From contig CBDAPN010000032.1 in the NCBI GenBank assembly GCA_965198415.1, positions 434,001 to 498,000 on the forward strand: DNA of 64,000 nucleotides. The letters run 5' to 3'. The DNA comes from Endozoicomonas sp965198415 (GTDB lineage: Bacteria; Pseudomonadota; Gammaproteobacteria; Pseudomonadales; Endozoicomonadaceae). The notes beneath the pieces are model-generated. The model was not told where the DNA came from. It worked only from the letters and a program-made list of their open reading frames with translations, and made no database searches. Below, one piece after another: positions 9,782 through 18,634 of this stretch. Position 1 is the stretch's first letter, and every line of letters starts with the position of its first letter. Made by a program: the position numbers and the translations under genes.

Positions 9782-12700
9782 TCAACTCTCTGTTGGTGGT
9801 GTGTCCTGCAAAAACTGCCCGGCCTGAGAAGCGGTCGTAGAGCTTTCCGCAGCACTACTATCAGCATTAAGTACTCGGTTCAGTACTGGCATCGTAATGT
9901 TCGTTGTACCGAGGTTTGCATTTCCTGTGAACGCTCTCAAAGGTAAAGAATCGGAAGCCTGCTCGGGTACAGGGTGATTCCAACTGCTTAGGGATGCAGT
10001 TGGAGTATTAACACTTTCATCAATTGATGAACTACTGTCATCAATTCCTCTGTTCATAGAATAGAGCGAGTCCACTTCCATTTTTGCCGTGGCTCTGCCT
10101 ATTGAGTGACTTTTTAATAATAAATCATCATAGCTTTTAGCAGGTGATGGATAAAAGTTCTTAGCTGGTGAATTATAAAAGCCCCTGCCTGATATATCAG
10201 GCAAGCTATTGGCTGGTGAATCATAGAATTTATCGGAGATAGGCTTCATCGCAACTGATTCTGACTCGACAGCTGGGTTTACATCAACGCTTACTCTATT
10301 GAACTCCATTTCAAAAGTATTACTAAACTCTTCAATGAATGCAGGTCGAAAAATAGCTATGAGTCCTGTGAGTAAAGCCATAAAACCTAAAGCTCCAGAG
10401 GTTATTTTTAATGCCTGCCCGATGTTTTTATTTCCAGAATTCAGGGCATACTGAGAACCTGCCAATGATAAGCCCGACCCTGTTGTTAATGCAGCTGAAG
10501 CAAGCCCTATAACGGCTTCGGTTGAAAAGGTAACGCCAGCGGGCGGGAACCAGTAAAAGGCTATTCCTAAGCCCAAAAGAGCAATTGCAGCACCTAATCC
10601 AATGAGTACACCAGTGGAAGTGCTAGACTGCCCCATCGGATCCACAAAGCCAATGGGGTTGGCGTTGGCGTAGCTGTAGCGATTTTCTACCTTTAGTTTG
10701 TCACGGCTGGTAAAACGGCGTAGCTGTGGGTGATAAAAACGGTTTTTTAAATAAACGACCCCGGTCATTTTTTCCGTCAGCTCCTGATTCCAAAGAAAAT
10801 TATTGCCCGATGGATTATCACCCGCAATGCTCTGGCCATAGCCTTCATAGCTATAAATGTTGGTCGTTTTTTCACCTTTGGCATTAAGCCCGAGGCGGGC
10901 ACCGGTGCTTTGGTTGGTCGTGAATAACTGCTCACCGCCAGTTGCTGTCAGGGTGGCGAGGTATTTTTGCCGGTGTTGAATAAAATCATAACGCTGCTGG
11001 TTGTTAAATACTGTGATGGCCCGGCTGTTGGTGTCGTAATAAAAATCCTGCCGGTCGTTTCCAGAGTGTAGGCGCCCAAGCAAACCATTGGGCAGATAAT
11101 GAAAGCTGGCCAGAGTTTTGCCGTTGGCATCGGTGATCGATTGCAGCAGACCTAAATCGTCGTATTGGTATTGATTGCCCTCGTGATCAACAATGACATG
11201 CCCATTGGCATCGTGCGTCAGGACTGTGGTTTTCTCGCCAGTAATACTGACGAGCTGGTCAGCGGCGTTGTAGTGGCGATGAATGGTGCTGTTTGGTGAG
11301 CGCTGTTCTTCGATCAGATTATTGTTGCCGTCGTACTGATAGCCGATAGCGGGAGCCGATGGGTTGCCATTCTCATAATGCACTTCTGCAGTCAGCCGTT
11401 TTAAGGCGTCGTAATCGTAATGGTCAACCCGGGTGACGGGCTGGTTGTCTTTGGTTGAATGTGTTGTCTGTTTAATAAGTTCTCCGCGGGGTAAGAACTG
11501 ATAGTTACTGGCGTAAATTAGCCTGCCGTCGTCTGCATGCACTTCTGATTTTGTTAGCCGACCAAAGTCTCCATAGGTCTTTTTTTCCCGGGTTTTTCCC
11601 ACCCCAACGATGTCCCGATCAATAGCCAGCAGCCGCCCTTGAACGCCATTATCGTCTTTTCCATAAGTAAAATGGATACGATTGGCTGCGCTGTGAATAG
11701 AAGACAACTTGCCTTTGTCTTTGGGATCGTAGTGGTAGGTCAGCGTGGTGTTGCTGACGTTTTCCTGTTGCGTCAACCGATTCATTGGGTCGTAGCTGTA
11801 TTTTTGTTGGCGCTTGTCCGGGTAGGTGTGCCGGATTAAGTTACCCCGCCGGTCGTACTCGTAGTGCTGCTGTTGACCGTCCTTATCGGTGAGGTGGGTG
11901 AGTCGGCCGTCGGCGTCGTATTGATAAAATACCCGGTAGGGTTGCCCGTTGCGGGTCCAGCTCATAGATTCCAGCTTTCCCCTTGGCGTATAGGTTTTTT
12001 TGATGCGGTGCCCATCCGGCAGCTGGTGCTCAATCTCCCGACCATTTTGATCGTAGCGGTGTCGGTCGATTAGCGTTTCACCATTTTGGGATGGCGGTGA
12101 AACTACCCGCTCTAGCTGGTTCTCGGAATTGTAAAAATATCGATAGCCCTGATGGCGGGATGTTTCTCCGTTAGCCGTCTGTAGTTTGGCAAATGTGTGC
12201 TGACGGTTAAACAAATCATAGGTGGCAGTTTTGGTTAGGCGGATGCCGTCAAAGCCTTTGGTTTCCGTTTTTATTTTGTTGTGTCCGGGGTCGTATTGGT
12301 AGGTGTTGGTAATCTTATGCGTGCGCTGCTCATTATTAAGCAGAGCGCTATGCTCATACATTACTTGGTCAAAACCATTTTTGTTGCTTTGGTTTTCAAC
12401 CGCTGTGGTACTGTTTCCCAGAGGATAATGGATGGTTTGCGTGGTGAGTAACCAGGGAGTTAGATTGATCTGTTTGTATTTTTTGTCATTAAGAAAAATA
12501 TGTTGCGACAGTTTTTTTTCGTCGTAAATATGGGCGGTTTTGTTCTGCCAGGGGTCGGTGTGCTCGCTGAGGCGCATTTGGCCATCGTAGCGGAAGCAAG
12601 TCAGCTGACCGAACCGATCTTTACGCCAGGCTAACTTGCCAAACGCATTGTATTGCCTTTCTTCCATGACCTGATAATGGTCGTCTATCGCCTGTTCAAG

Positions 12701-14647
12701 CACGGTCACCCGACCCAGAGGGTCGGTTTGCTTACGAGTGGTGAAGCCCAGAGGCGATTTGTGCACCGTTGCGTTGATGCCGCAGTTGGCGTGGGTGTAG
12801 TGCTCTATTTTATCGATATTTCCTTCCGGGTCGGTGCGCTCGATCAACTGGTTCAGCGCGTTGTAGCGGTATTGCGTCTTTTCACCGAGGGGCGATACGT
12901 GCATCAGCAACTGACTGTTGCGGGTGTCGGTCAGCTTTTGGCTCACATGGCCAAGGCTGTTTTCGTGCCAAGTGGTCAGCAAACCCGACTCACCCAGGAG
13001 ATAGCGGGTTTTTTTGTGGGTTTTTTGCACGCCAGGCATATTTTTAGCAATCCACTTCAGCTCCCGGAAAGTCTCTCTACCGGCAGTGTCGTAAGCAAAA
13101 TTGGTTTGCTGCCAAGGTTGCCATCGGTCATTCCCGCTGGCGTAGGTTCTGATGGTGGCGTGGTTTTTTTTCGATGGCGATAAGCAGTATTGGGTTTTTA
13201 CGGCGTTGCCGGATATACGATCCCGGTCAGTGGTTGCAGCCAGTAAACTGAAATGCTCGGTAAAGTATTGACGGGTTACCGAGCGCACCGGGCGCCAATA
13301 CGCTTCACTGAGGTGGTAAACCCAGTGCTCCTCGCCGGTGCTGTTGCCAAACAGATCGTAGGTATGGTCGACCCGGTTGATGGGGATATATTGTTCCCCA
13401 TCCCAGTTCAAGAATACGACAGTTGTTGGTTTGTCATAATTGGTAGAGCGACTGTATCGAAAAGGTTGAATGGAATAGGTCAGCTCGGTTTTCGTGAAAT
13501 TCTGACCCTGTTTTAAAGTGCGTATTTCCACCGGCAAATGCAAAAAATTGTATTCATAGATTTTATGGTGAAAGGTGGGTTTTTGCGGGTCTCCGTCACT
13601 TTGCCGGACCTCAACCACGTAGCGGTAGCTTTGGTTATTGCTGTCGACCAGATTGTCCGTTGAATCGGAAAGCGAATACAAAGGGTAGCCGGTGTAATTG
13701 CTGTCCTGACTATGGCTGTAAAAGGTCTCATGGTAAATTTTCTCGGTGTCGGCCTCGGATTGTTTGAAATAAGAGACCACCGGCATGTTGCTTTCGCCAC
13801 CACGGTGAAGGTAAGGAATAGTGCTGTAGTTTAATTCAGTGAGCAGCCCTTTTGGGGTTAAAATCGTTTTTAATAATTGCCGGTGATTAACCTCGGTGTA
13901 GGTTAGCTCATAGCGTTGTTGCATGGGGTCAACAATGGTCGAAACCCCGTGCTCGGTGAAATAAACACGCTGCAATTTGCCATCGGGGTAGTTAACAATC
14001 AGGGAGTGGGGCTCGTAAACAAAGGTATAACGATTACCATAATTATCGACAATGGCCGTTAACCTCGCTGCTGCTGCACTGTGTACGGGCTGTTCGTAAT
14101 CAATGGTAATCCGGTTACCAAAGCGGTCTTGTTGCAACACCAACAAACCCTGTCGGGAAAAATATTTTTCACTGCCGTCTTTGTGCTCCGATTTATAACG
14201 ATAAAAGCGTGCGGGTTCTGCGGGAATTTTTTGTTCTTCACCGGCATCAATAAAGCGGGTGCCGTGTTGATTGTAATATTTTAAGCCGGAAGCAAATAGA
14301 CTCTCATCGTGCCACAGTGGGTCGATAAGCCACTGCTGTCCGCCCATGACGGCCGTGCCGTCCTTAATATGATCCACATCCAGCTGCCAGCCTGTTGGCA
14401 GGCCGAACATTCCCTCGGAGTTGAAATGGTAATTTAACTGAACTCTGAAAAAGGAATGGATGCCAGCAGCAACAATTAACGGATAAGAGAAACGAAATGT
14501 GCCGGTGGCGGTATTAACAGAAGCCGCGGTATGAGTCAGTTGATTGTAGGCTTGGCTGCCTTTGTAGGCTGATACACTTGCACTCGGGTAAACAACAATT
14601 GCCGTTAGCAGAAAAACTTGGAGGAATCGGATCATGTTTTTCCTCAT
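9782..14647 (-). CDS. RHS/YD-repeat secreted protein, copy C
   Basis: Complete 1621-residue paralogue at a 4975-bp offset from copy B. The RHS core is almost identical. The signal peptide and the immediate upstream sequence differ from A and B, so this copy marks the outer edge of the duplicated block. The codons for Met1-Lys3 double as a Shine-Dalgarno (AGGA) placed 5 nt before Met5, so translation may begin at 14635. The tail after the hydrophobic segments is again divergent (AIFRPAFIEEF, then FYDSPANS and FYNSPAKN microrepeats) but returns to the shared C-terminal ~90 residues. As the first gene in transcription order it may drive all three, or each may have its own promoter. Confidence 0.9.
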   Translation of the reverse strand: MRKNMIRFLQVFLLTAIVVYPSASVSAYKGSQAYNQLTHTAASVNTATGTFRFSYPLIVAAGIHSFFRVQLNYHFNSEGMFGLPTGWQLDVDHIKDGTAVMGGQQWLIDPLWHDESLFASGLKYYNQHGTRFIDAGEEQKIPAEPARFYRYKSEHKDGSEKYFSRQGLLVLQQDRFGNRITIDYEQPVHSAAAARLTAIVDNYGNRYTFVYEPHSLIVNYPDGKLQRVYFTEHGVSTIVDPMQQRYELTYTEVNHRQLLKTILTPKGLLTELNYSTIPYLHRGGESNMPVVSYFKQSEADTEKIYHETFYSHSQDSNYTGYPLYSLSDSTDNLVDSNNQSYRYVVEVRQSDGDPQKPTFHHKIYEYNFLHLPVEIRTLKQGQNFTKTELTYSIQPFRYSRSTNYDKPTTVVFLNWDGEQYIPINRVDHTYDLFGNSTGEEHWVYHLSEAYWRPVRSVTRQYFTEHFSLLAATTDRDRISGNAVKTQYCLSPSKKNHATIRTYASGNDRWQPWQQTNFAYDTAGRETFRELKWIAKNMPGVQKTHKKTRYLLGESGLLTTWHENSLGHVSQKLTDTRNSQLLMHVSPLGEKTQYRYNALNQLIERTDPEGNIDKIEHYTHANCGINATVHKSPLGFTTRKQTDPLGRVTVLEQAIDDHYQVMEERQYNAFGKLAWRKDRFGQLTCFRYDGQMRLSEHTDPWQNKTAHIYDEKKLSQHIFLNDKKYKQINLTPWLLTTQTIHYPLGNSTTAVENQSNKNGFDQVMYEHSALLNNEQRTHKITNTYQYDPGHNKIKTETKGFDGIRLTKTATYDLFNRQHTFAKLQTANGETSRHQGYRYFYNSENQLERVVSPPSQNGETLIDRHRYDQNGREIEHQLPDGHRIKKTYTPRGKLESMSWTRNGQPYRVFYQYDADGRLTHLTDKDGQQQHYEYDRRGNLIRHTYPDKRQQKYSYDPMNRLTQQENVSNTTLTYHYDPKDKGKLSSIHSAANRIHFTYGKDDNGVQGRLLAIDRDIVGVGKTREKKTYGDFGRLTKSEVHADDGRLIYASNYQFLPRGELIKQTTHSTKDNQPVTRVDHYDYDALKRLTAEVHYENGNPSAPAIGYQYDGNNNLIEEQRSPNSTIHRHYNAADQLVSITGEKTTVLTHDANGHVIVDHEGNQYQYDDLGLLQSITDANGKTLASFHYLPNGLLGRLHSGNDRQDFYYDTNSRAITVFNNQQRYDFIQHRQKYLATLTATGGEQLFTTNQSTGARLGLNAKGEKTTNIYSYEGYGQSIAGDNPSGNNFLWNQELTEKMTGVVYLKNRFYHPQLRRFTSRDKLKVENRYSYANANPIGFVDPMGQSSTSTGVLIGLGAAIALLGLGIAFYWFPPAGVTFSTEAVIGLASAALTTGSGLSLAGSQYALNSGNKNIGQALKITSGALGFMALLTGLIAIFRPAFIEEFSNTFEMEFNRVSVDVNPAVESESVAMKPISDKFYDSPANSLPDISGRGFYNSPAKNFYPSPAKSYDDLLLKSHSIGRATAKMEVDSLYSMNRGIDDSSSSIDESVNTPTASLSSWNHPVPEQASDSLPLRAFTGNANLGTTNITMPVLNRVLNADSSAAESSTTASQAGQFLQDTPPTES

Positions 14648-15011
14648 ATCTTTACTTGCACCAGTCGGCTTGATGTATACCAGAAGTTTTCTAAGAGGGT
14701 TTTATGCAACAAGGTTTAAGTGCGCTGAGTAAGAGTAGCTATAATCCTCCATCACAAAGTTAAGAACACTACTCATACTCTCTTGGCTGATGCCATTCGC
14801 AAATGAATTTAAGATAGTCGTATATTTAGACGGCTGCATACCAAATTACTAATGCATACCGCCACAATGTTGGCGTAGTGAGTCACGGCAGTAGTTAAAG
14901 GCTTTTGCAACCAATAAGCGGCTGCGCTGAGGCAGGAACGCTCAGCGCAAGGTGTACGGGAAAGAGTCGAGACTGTTTTTCTGCAACCTATTTTAAATTG
15001 TTGCAAAAAAA
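14648..15011. other. Intergenic region between RHS copy C and the crotonase gene
   Basis: About 360 bp without a convincing gene. The right half holds a 9-bp inverted repeat (see 14923-14949). The left part must contain the promoter of RHS copy C, but no clear -35/-10 pair stands out. A 65-codon minus-strand frame at 14809-15006 lacks a ribosome site and protein-like composition. Confidence 0.5.
14923..14949. terminator. Inverted repeat, possible terminator of the crotonase gene
   Basis: TGCGCTGAG and CTCAGCGCA form a perfect 9-bp stem around a 9-nt loop, about 60 bp downstream of the crotonase stop. There is no T-tract on either side, so intrinsic termination is uncertain. Confidence 0.35.
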
Positions 15012-15836
15012 TCAGGAGAATGGTTCTTCAACCGGCCAGAGGTCTTCAAATTCGGGTTCAGTTTTTTGCATTTTGGCCTGAAAGCTTTTCATCATCTCGG
15101 CGGGCTGAAACATGCCACTTTGCCAGGCGGCCATGTATTTTAGCGAGGTTGCTGTGCTGTGGTCTCTGGCAAAACTGATCATCTCCTTACAACCGGTAAC
15201 TGCTATGGGCGAGTTGCGGGCAATTTGCTGTGCGATACCTGAAACGTGATCCATCAAGCTGTTTTTGTCGGGATAAGTGGCGTTAATGAGTCCTGCCTTC
15301 AGGGCTTCATCAGCGGGCATTTTGCGTGCTGTGTAGGCCAGTTCTCGCACCATGCCTTCTGGCATTAGATTGCCCAATCGTTGCAACACGCCAAGATCTG
15401 CGGTCATACCCAGTTCGGTTTCCTTAATGGTGAAATAGGCATCTTCTGTCGCATAGCGGCAGTCGCAGGCACTGATCAGATTGATGCCCCCGCCGATACA
15501 GCCACCATGAATGGCTGCGAGTACAGGAATTCGTATTGACTCCAGTGCATTGAAGCACTCTTGCAGCTGCAGTACTGTTTGGCGCAAATATTCACTGCGT
15601 CGGCCCGGGTCGCCGCTAATGAGTTTTTTTGAGGGCGACATAAATACGTTCAGATCCATGCCAGCAGTAAACATGGTGCCAGCGCCAGAAATCACCACGA
15701 CCCTGACGGAGCTGTCGTTTTTAATGGCTTGTATTGCTGTGGGAAACTCTCGCCAGAACGCTTTATTCATGGCGTTGCGTTTGTCCGGGCGGTTTAGCAC
15801 AAGGTGGGCAATATGATTCTCAATAGTGACTTGCAA
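15012..15836 (-). CDS. Enoyl-CoA hydratase/isomerase family, delta3,5-delta2,4-dienoyl-CoA isomerase-like
   Basis: 274 residues, usual crotonase length. The oxyanion-hole segments are SGAGTMFTAGMDL (about 50-62) and HGGCIGGGINL (about 109-119). The block ACDCRYATEDAYFTIKETEL followed by GMTADLGVLQRL matches the dienoyl-CoA isomerase subgroup. It carries the Asp, Glu (KETELG) and Asp (TAD) acids at the places known to be catalytic in the mammalian ECH1 enzyme, whereas hydratases carry Glu/Glu. Expected role: moving double bonds during beta-oxidation of unsaturated fatty acids with odd-position bonds. It stands alone, divergent from argR, with no other fatty-acid gene nearby. A general enoyl-CoA hydratase is the alternative. 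Confidence 0.85.
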   Translation of the reverse strand: MQVTIENHIAHLVLNRPDKRNAMNKAFWREFPTAIQAIKNDSSVRVVVISGAGTMFTAGMDLNVFMSPSKKLISGDPGRRSEYLRQTVLQLQECFNALESIRIPVLAAIHGGCIGGGINLISACDCRYATEDAYFTIKETELGMTADLGVLQRLGNLMPEGMVRELAYTARKMPADEALKAGLINATYPDKNSLMDHVSGIAQQIARNSPIAVTGCKEMISFARDHSTATSLKYMAAWQSGMFQPAEMMKSFQAKMQKTEPEFEDLWPVEEPFS

Positions 15837-16067
15837 CGTTGAGTAATTCGCGGTTGAGTCGAAGGTGGGCTATTAGAAGCTGAGAGCATAATAAAATTGC
15901 TCGAACCTATTTATTATTATATATTCAGGCAAGATACGGACTCATTTTAACTTCGTCAAGGTTGGTTTTATAGGATTTTGGTGTACTTGAAATCGTTTTT
16001 ACTACTGGTCAGTCCAGACCTTGCTTTCCTGTTTTTGTACTTGCCAGTTGATAGCGTTGTGCCAGTG

Positions 16068-16106
16068 AAATGCATAAGTTTTTATGAAAGCGAATAACTA
16101 TTCAGC
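16068..16106. promoter_or_regulatory. Candidate tandem ARG boxes (ArgR operator)
   Basis: Two imperfect palindromes, core TGCATAAGTTTTTA at 16071-16084 and core CGAATAACTATTCA at 16091-16104. The known ArgR consensus is TGAATWWWWATTCA. The second matches closely, the first loosely, and the 20-bp centre spacing puts both on one DNA face. The position, about 75 bp ahead of argR, fits autoregulation. Confidence 0.55.
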
Positions 16107-16179
16107 ATGTGTTTTGTTATTCTGCTTAGTAAGAAGGGGAGTAGCCCCGTTTTTTTATTAAAAGGTGTCTTTTAAAGCT

Positions 16180-16638
16180 ATGGCAAACCAAAAACAGGAC
16201 GCTCTGGTTCGTGCCTTCAGGCAGTTGCTCAAAGAGGAACGTTGTGGTTCTCAGAGTCAGATCGTTAGCCTGTTGCAGAAACAGGGGTTTGACAACATCA
16301 GTCAGTCGAAAGTTTCACGCATGTTGAGTCGTTTTGGTGCGGTCAGGGCGCGGAATGTATTGAATGAACTGGTGTACTGTCTGCCACCAGAGCTAGGCAA
16401 GATGGATTCAGGTATTGCAGTAAAAAATCTTGTTGAGGAAATAGACTACAATGAGTCGTTAATCGTGATTAAAACCAGTCCGGGTGCAGCTCAGATGATT
16501 GCACGACTGTTGGACTCTATTGGTGTAAAGGGTGGCATTTTGGGGTGTGTAGCGGGGGATGATACCATTCTGGTGGTGCCGGTCAGGGCTCAGGAAATTG
16601 CTGCGATTGCCCGAAAAATCTCCGATATGTTTAGTTGA
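16180..16638 (+). CDS. argR: Arginine repressor ArgR
   Basis: 152 residues from the ATG at 16180, preceded by AAAGGTG. An upstream in-frame GTG at 16165 is less likely, because the family starts a few residues before the KQ-x-x-LV-x-AF segment. The N-terminal winged helix contains GFDNISQSKVSRML, nearly identical to E. coli ArgR. The C-terminal oligomerisation and arginine-binding domain contains TSPGAAQMIARLLDS and GCVAGDDTI, including the Asp pair that contacts arginine. It controls arginine biosynthesis and catabolism as an arginine-dependent hexamer. Candidate ARG boxes lie just upstream. The gene precedes the lipid-transport operon, but a 60-bp gap and unrelated function suggest separate control. 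Confidence 0.96.
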   Translation: MANQKQDALVRAFRQLLKEERCGSQSQIVSLLQKQGFDNISQSKVSRMLSRFGAVRARNVLNELVYCLPPELGKMDSGIAVKNLVEEIDYNESLIVIKTSPGAAQMIARLLDSIGVKGGILGCVAGDDTILVVPVRAQEIAAIARKISDMFS

Positions 16639-16701
16639 ACCCAGAGCATCTTCTTATTAAGTAACGGTAATTATTGATAACCTTTTAGGGCAACAAAACG
16701 C

Positions 16702-17820
16702 ATGAAGCAGGCGACACTGGCCATTGAAAAAGTGTCTGAACCAGACGTTGTCATCACTCTACAGGGAAGCTGGACCATTGGTGGCAAATTACCTGCACCT
16801 GAAGAGTTATCATCATTATTAAGCGATTCAAAACCGATTTCTGTTGTTTTTTGTGCTGATGATTCATTCACTTGGGACTCACGATTTCTGGCGTGGTTAA
16901 TGGCTTGTCAGCGCCTGCTTGCTCCTTCCCGCTGCCATTTGAATGTAAGCAGGTTGCCACCAGAAGTGGTTAAGCTGTTTCGTTTGGCTAATGCCGTTAA
17001 GCCCAATCAATCGCCACCACAAAAACAGCCGTCGTTATGGCAGAGCCTTGTTTGCTGGATTGAACGTCTAGGTGATGAGGTGATTGACTTGCTGTCTTTT
17101 ACCGGAGAGCTGACTCTGGCGTTGATCGGTTGGTTATGCCGTAAAAGCTCCGCTCGCTGGCAGGATATTCTCAGTTTTTCCCAACAGGCAGGCCCTTCTG
17201 CTCTACCGATCATCACCTTGCAAAGCACTTTGGTGGGAATGATTCTCGCCTACCTCGGAATGGTTCAGCTGCGACAGTTTGGTGCCGAAGTTTACGTTTC
17301 GAATCTGGTGGCTGTGGGTATGGTGCGGGAGATGGGAGCGTTGATGACGGCAGTCGTGATGTCCGGGCGAACCGGTGCCGCTTACGCTGCCCAACTTGGC
17401 ACTATGCAGGTTAATGAAGAAATTGATGCATTAACGACACTGGGTATCAAGCCCATGGATTATCTGGTTTTGCCACGGACGCTGGCGCTAACATTGACGG
17501 TACCGCTGCTGTGCCTTTACAGCAATGTCTTGGGGATGTTTGGCGGTGGTCTGGTAGCTACCAATATGGACATCACTTGGCTGATGTACTTATATCAGCT
17601 CAGGGATGCCATCACTGTGGGCGATATTATGACTGGTGTCTTTAAAAGCTATGTTTTTGCCCTGTTAATTGCCATGGCCGGTTGTCGTGCCGGGTTGCAG
17701 TGTGGTCGTTCATCGGCAGCGGTTGGGCAGTCCACTACCAAAGCGGTGGTTACGGCCATTGTTTATCTGGTGATTGCGGATGCCGGTTTGAATATTCTCT
17801 TTTTCCATCTGGGCATTTAA
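16702..17820 (+). CDS. MlaE/YrbE-family ABC permease with N-terminal STAS domain
   Basis: 372 residues. The first ~100 form a STAS-like domain (VVITLQGSWTIGG), which in many such permeases is fused and in E. coli is the separate MlaB. Residues ~115-372 are the MlaE permease, with about five or six membrane segments. Family hallmarks are the coupling stretch GRTGAAYAAQLGTM and the following EEIDALTTLGI. It forms the membrane channel of an MCE lipid transporter with the next three genes. The neighbouring ATPase begins 3 bp after this stop, so translation is probably coupled. Confidence 0.92.
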   Translation: MKQATLAIEKVSEPDVVITLQGSWTIGGKLPAPEELSSLLSDSKPISVVFCADDSFTWDSRFLAWLMACQRLLAPSRCHLNVSRLPPEVVKLFRLANAVKPNQSPPQKQPSLWQSLVCWIERLGDEVIDLLSFTGELTLALIGWLCRKSSARWQDILSFSQQAGPSALPIITLQSTLVGMILAYLGMVQLRQFGAEVYVSNLVAVGMVREMGALMTAVVMSGRTGAAYAAQLGTMQVNEEIDALTTLGIKPMDYLVLPRTLALTLTVPLLCLYSNVLGMFGGGLVATNMDITWLMYLYQLRDAITVGDIMTGVFKSYVFALLIAMAGCRAGLQCGRSSAAVGQSTTKAVVTAIVYLVIADAGLNILFFHLGI

Positions 17821-17822
17821 CC

Positions 17823-18596
17823 ATGGAGCAGCGGCGGCATAAGGTAACCATTGACGTAAAAGGGGTAACGCTGAGTTACGGCCGTCACCTTATTCAGAAG
17901 AATCTGAATTTCCAGGTTCACAAAGGCGATGTATTTATCATTATGGGCGGCAGTGGCTGCGGAAAAAGTACTCTGCTTAAGCATATGATCGGGCTTTATC
18001 AGCCAACGCAAGGTGAAATCCTGTTTGATGGCGACAGTTATTTCTTGGCAGAGCCGGAACAACAACTTGCAATGCGTAAGCGTTGGGGGGTGACCTATCA
18101 GGGGGGGGCGCTATTCAGTGATAAAACGTTGGCTGAAAATGTCGCACTGCCGCTGGAACAGTACACGACACTGGATAAAAACGACATTCAGGATCTGGTG
18201 TACTACAAGTTGGCACTGGTCGGATTAGCCGGATTTGAAAACTTCTATCCCGCCAAAATCAGTGGCGGTATGTGCAAACGCGCCGGGCTGGCCAGAAGCA
18301 TTGCATTGGACCCGGATATTTTATTTTTTGATGAACCTTCCGCCGGGCTTGACCCCTTGAGCGCGCGAAGACTTGATGATCTTATTTTGCAATTAAGAGA
18401 CTCAACCGGCGCCACAGTGGTGATGGTCACCCATGAATTGGCGAGCATTTTTGCCATTGGCAATAACGGGGTCTATCTGGACGCTGCAACCAAAACACAA
18501 CTGGATACCGGTTCACCACAATTTATGCTGGAGCACAGTGAGCATGAGCAGGTGCGGGAGTTTCTCTCCAGAGGAGCCACTCAACATGGTAATTAG
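17823..18596 (+). CDS. MlaF-like ABC transporter ATP-binding protein
   Basis: 257 residues from ATG 17823, immediately after the permease stop; a longer upstream frame overlaps the permease and is not credible. Walker A is GGSGCGKST, the Q-loop is VTYQGGALFSD, the signature is ISGGMCKRAGLARS (ISGGM rather than LSGGQ, typical of MlaF/Ttg2A), Walker B is ILFFDEPSAGLDP, and the H-loop is VMVTHEL. It powers phospholipid movement between the membranes together with the permease and the MCE protein. Confidence 0.94.
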   Translation: MEQRRHKVTIDVKGVTLSYGRHLIQKNLNFQVHKGDVFIIMGGSGCGKSTLLKHMIGLYQPTQGEILFDGDSYFLAEPEQQLAMRKRWGVTYQGGALFSDKTLAENVALPLEQYTTLDKNDIQDLVYYKLALVGLAGFENFYPAKISGGMCKRAGLARSIALDPDILFFDEPSAGLDPLSARRLDDLILQLRDSTGATVVMVTHELASIFAIGNNGVYLDAATKTQLDTGSPQFMLEHSEHEQVREFLSRGATQHGN

Positions 18597-18634
18597 CAAG
18601 CGTAAAAAGGATCTTTTAAGCGAGGCCTTGTTCT

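Noticed and set aside
1001..14284. Repeated sets of 60-176-codon frames on both strands inside the RHS genes
   Set aside because: They recur at the same offsets in all three copies because the RHS DNA is duplicated. They lie in alternative frames of the RHS genes, with no ribosome sites.
14809..15006. 65-codon minus-strand frame between RHS copy C and the crotonase
   Set aside because: No ribosome site, overlaps an inverted repeat, and the composition is not protein-like.
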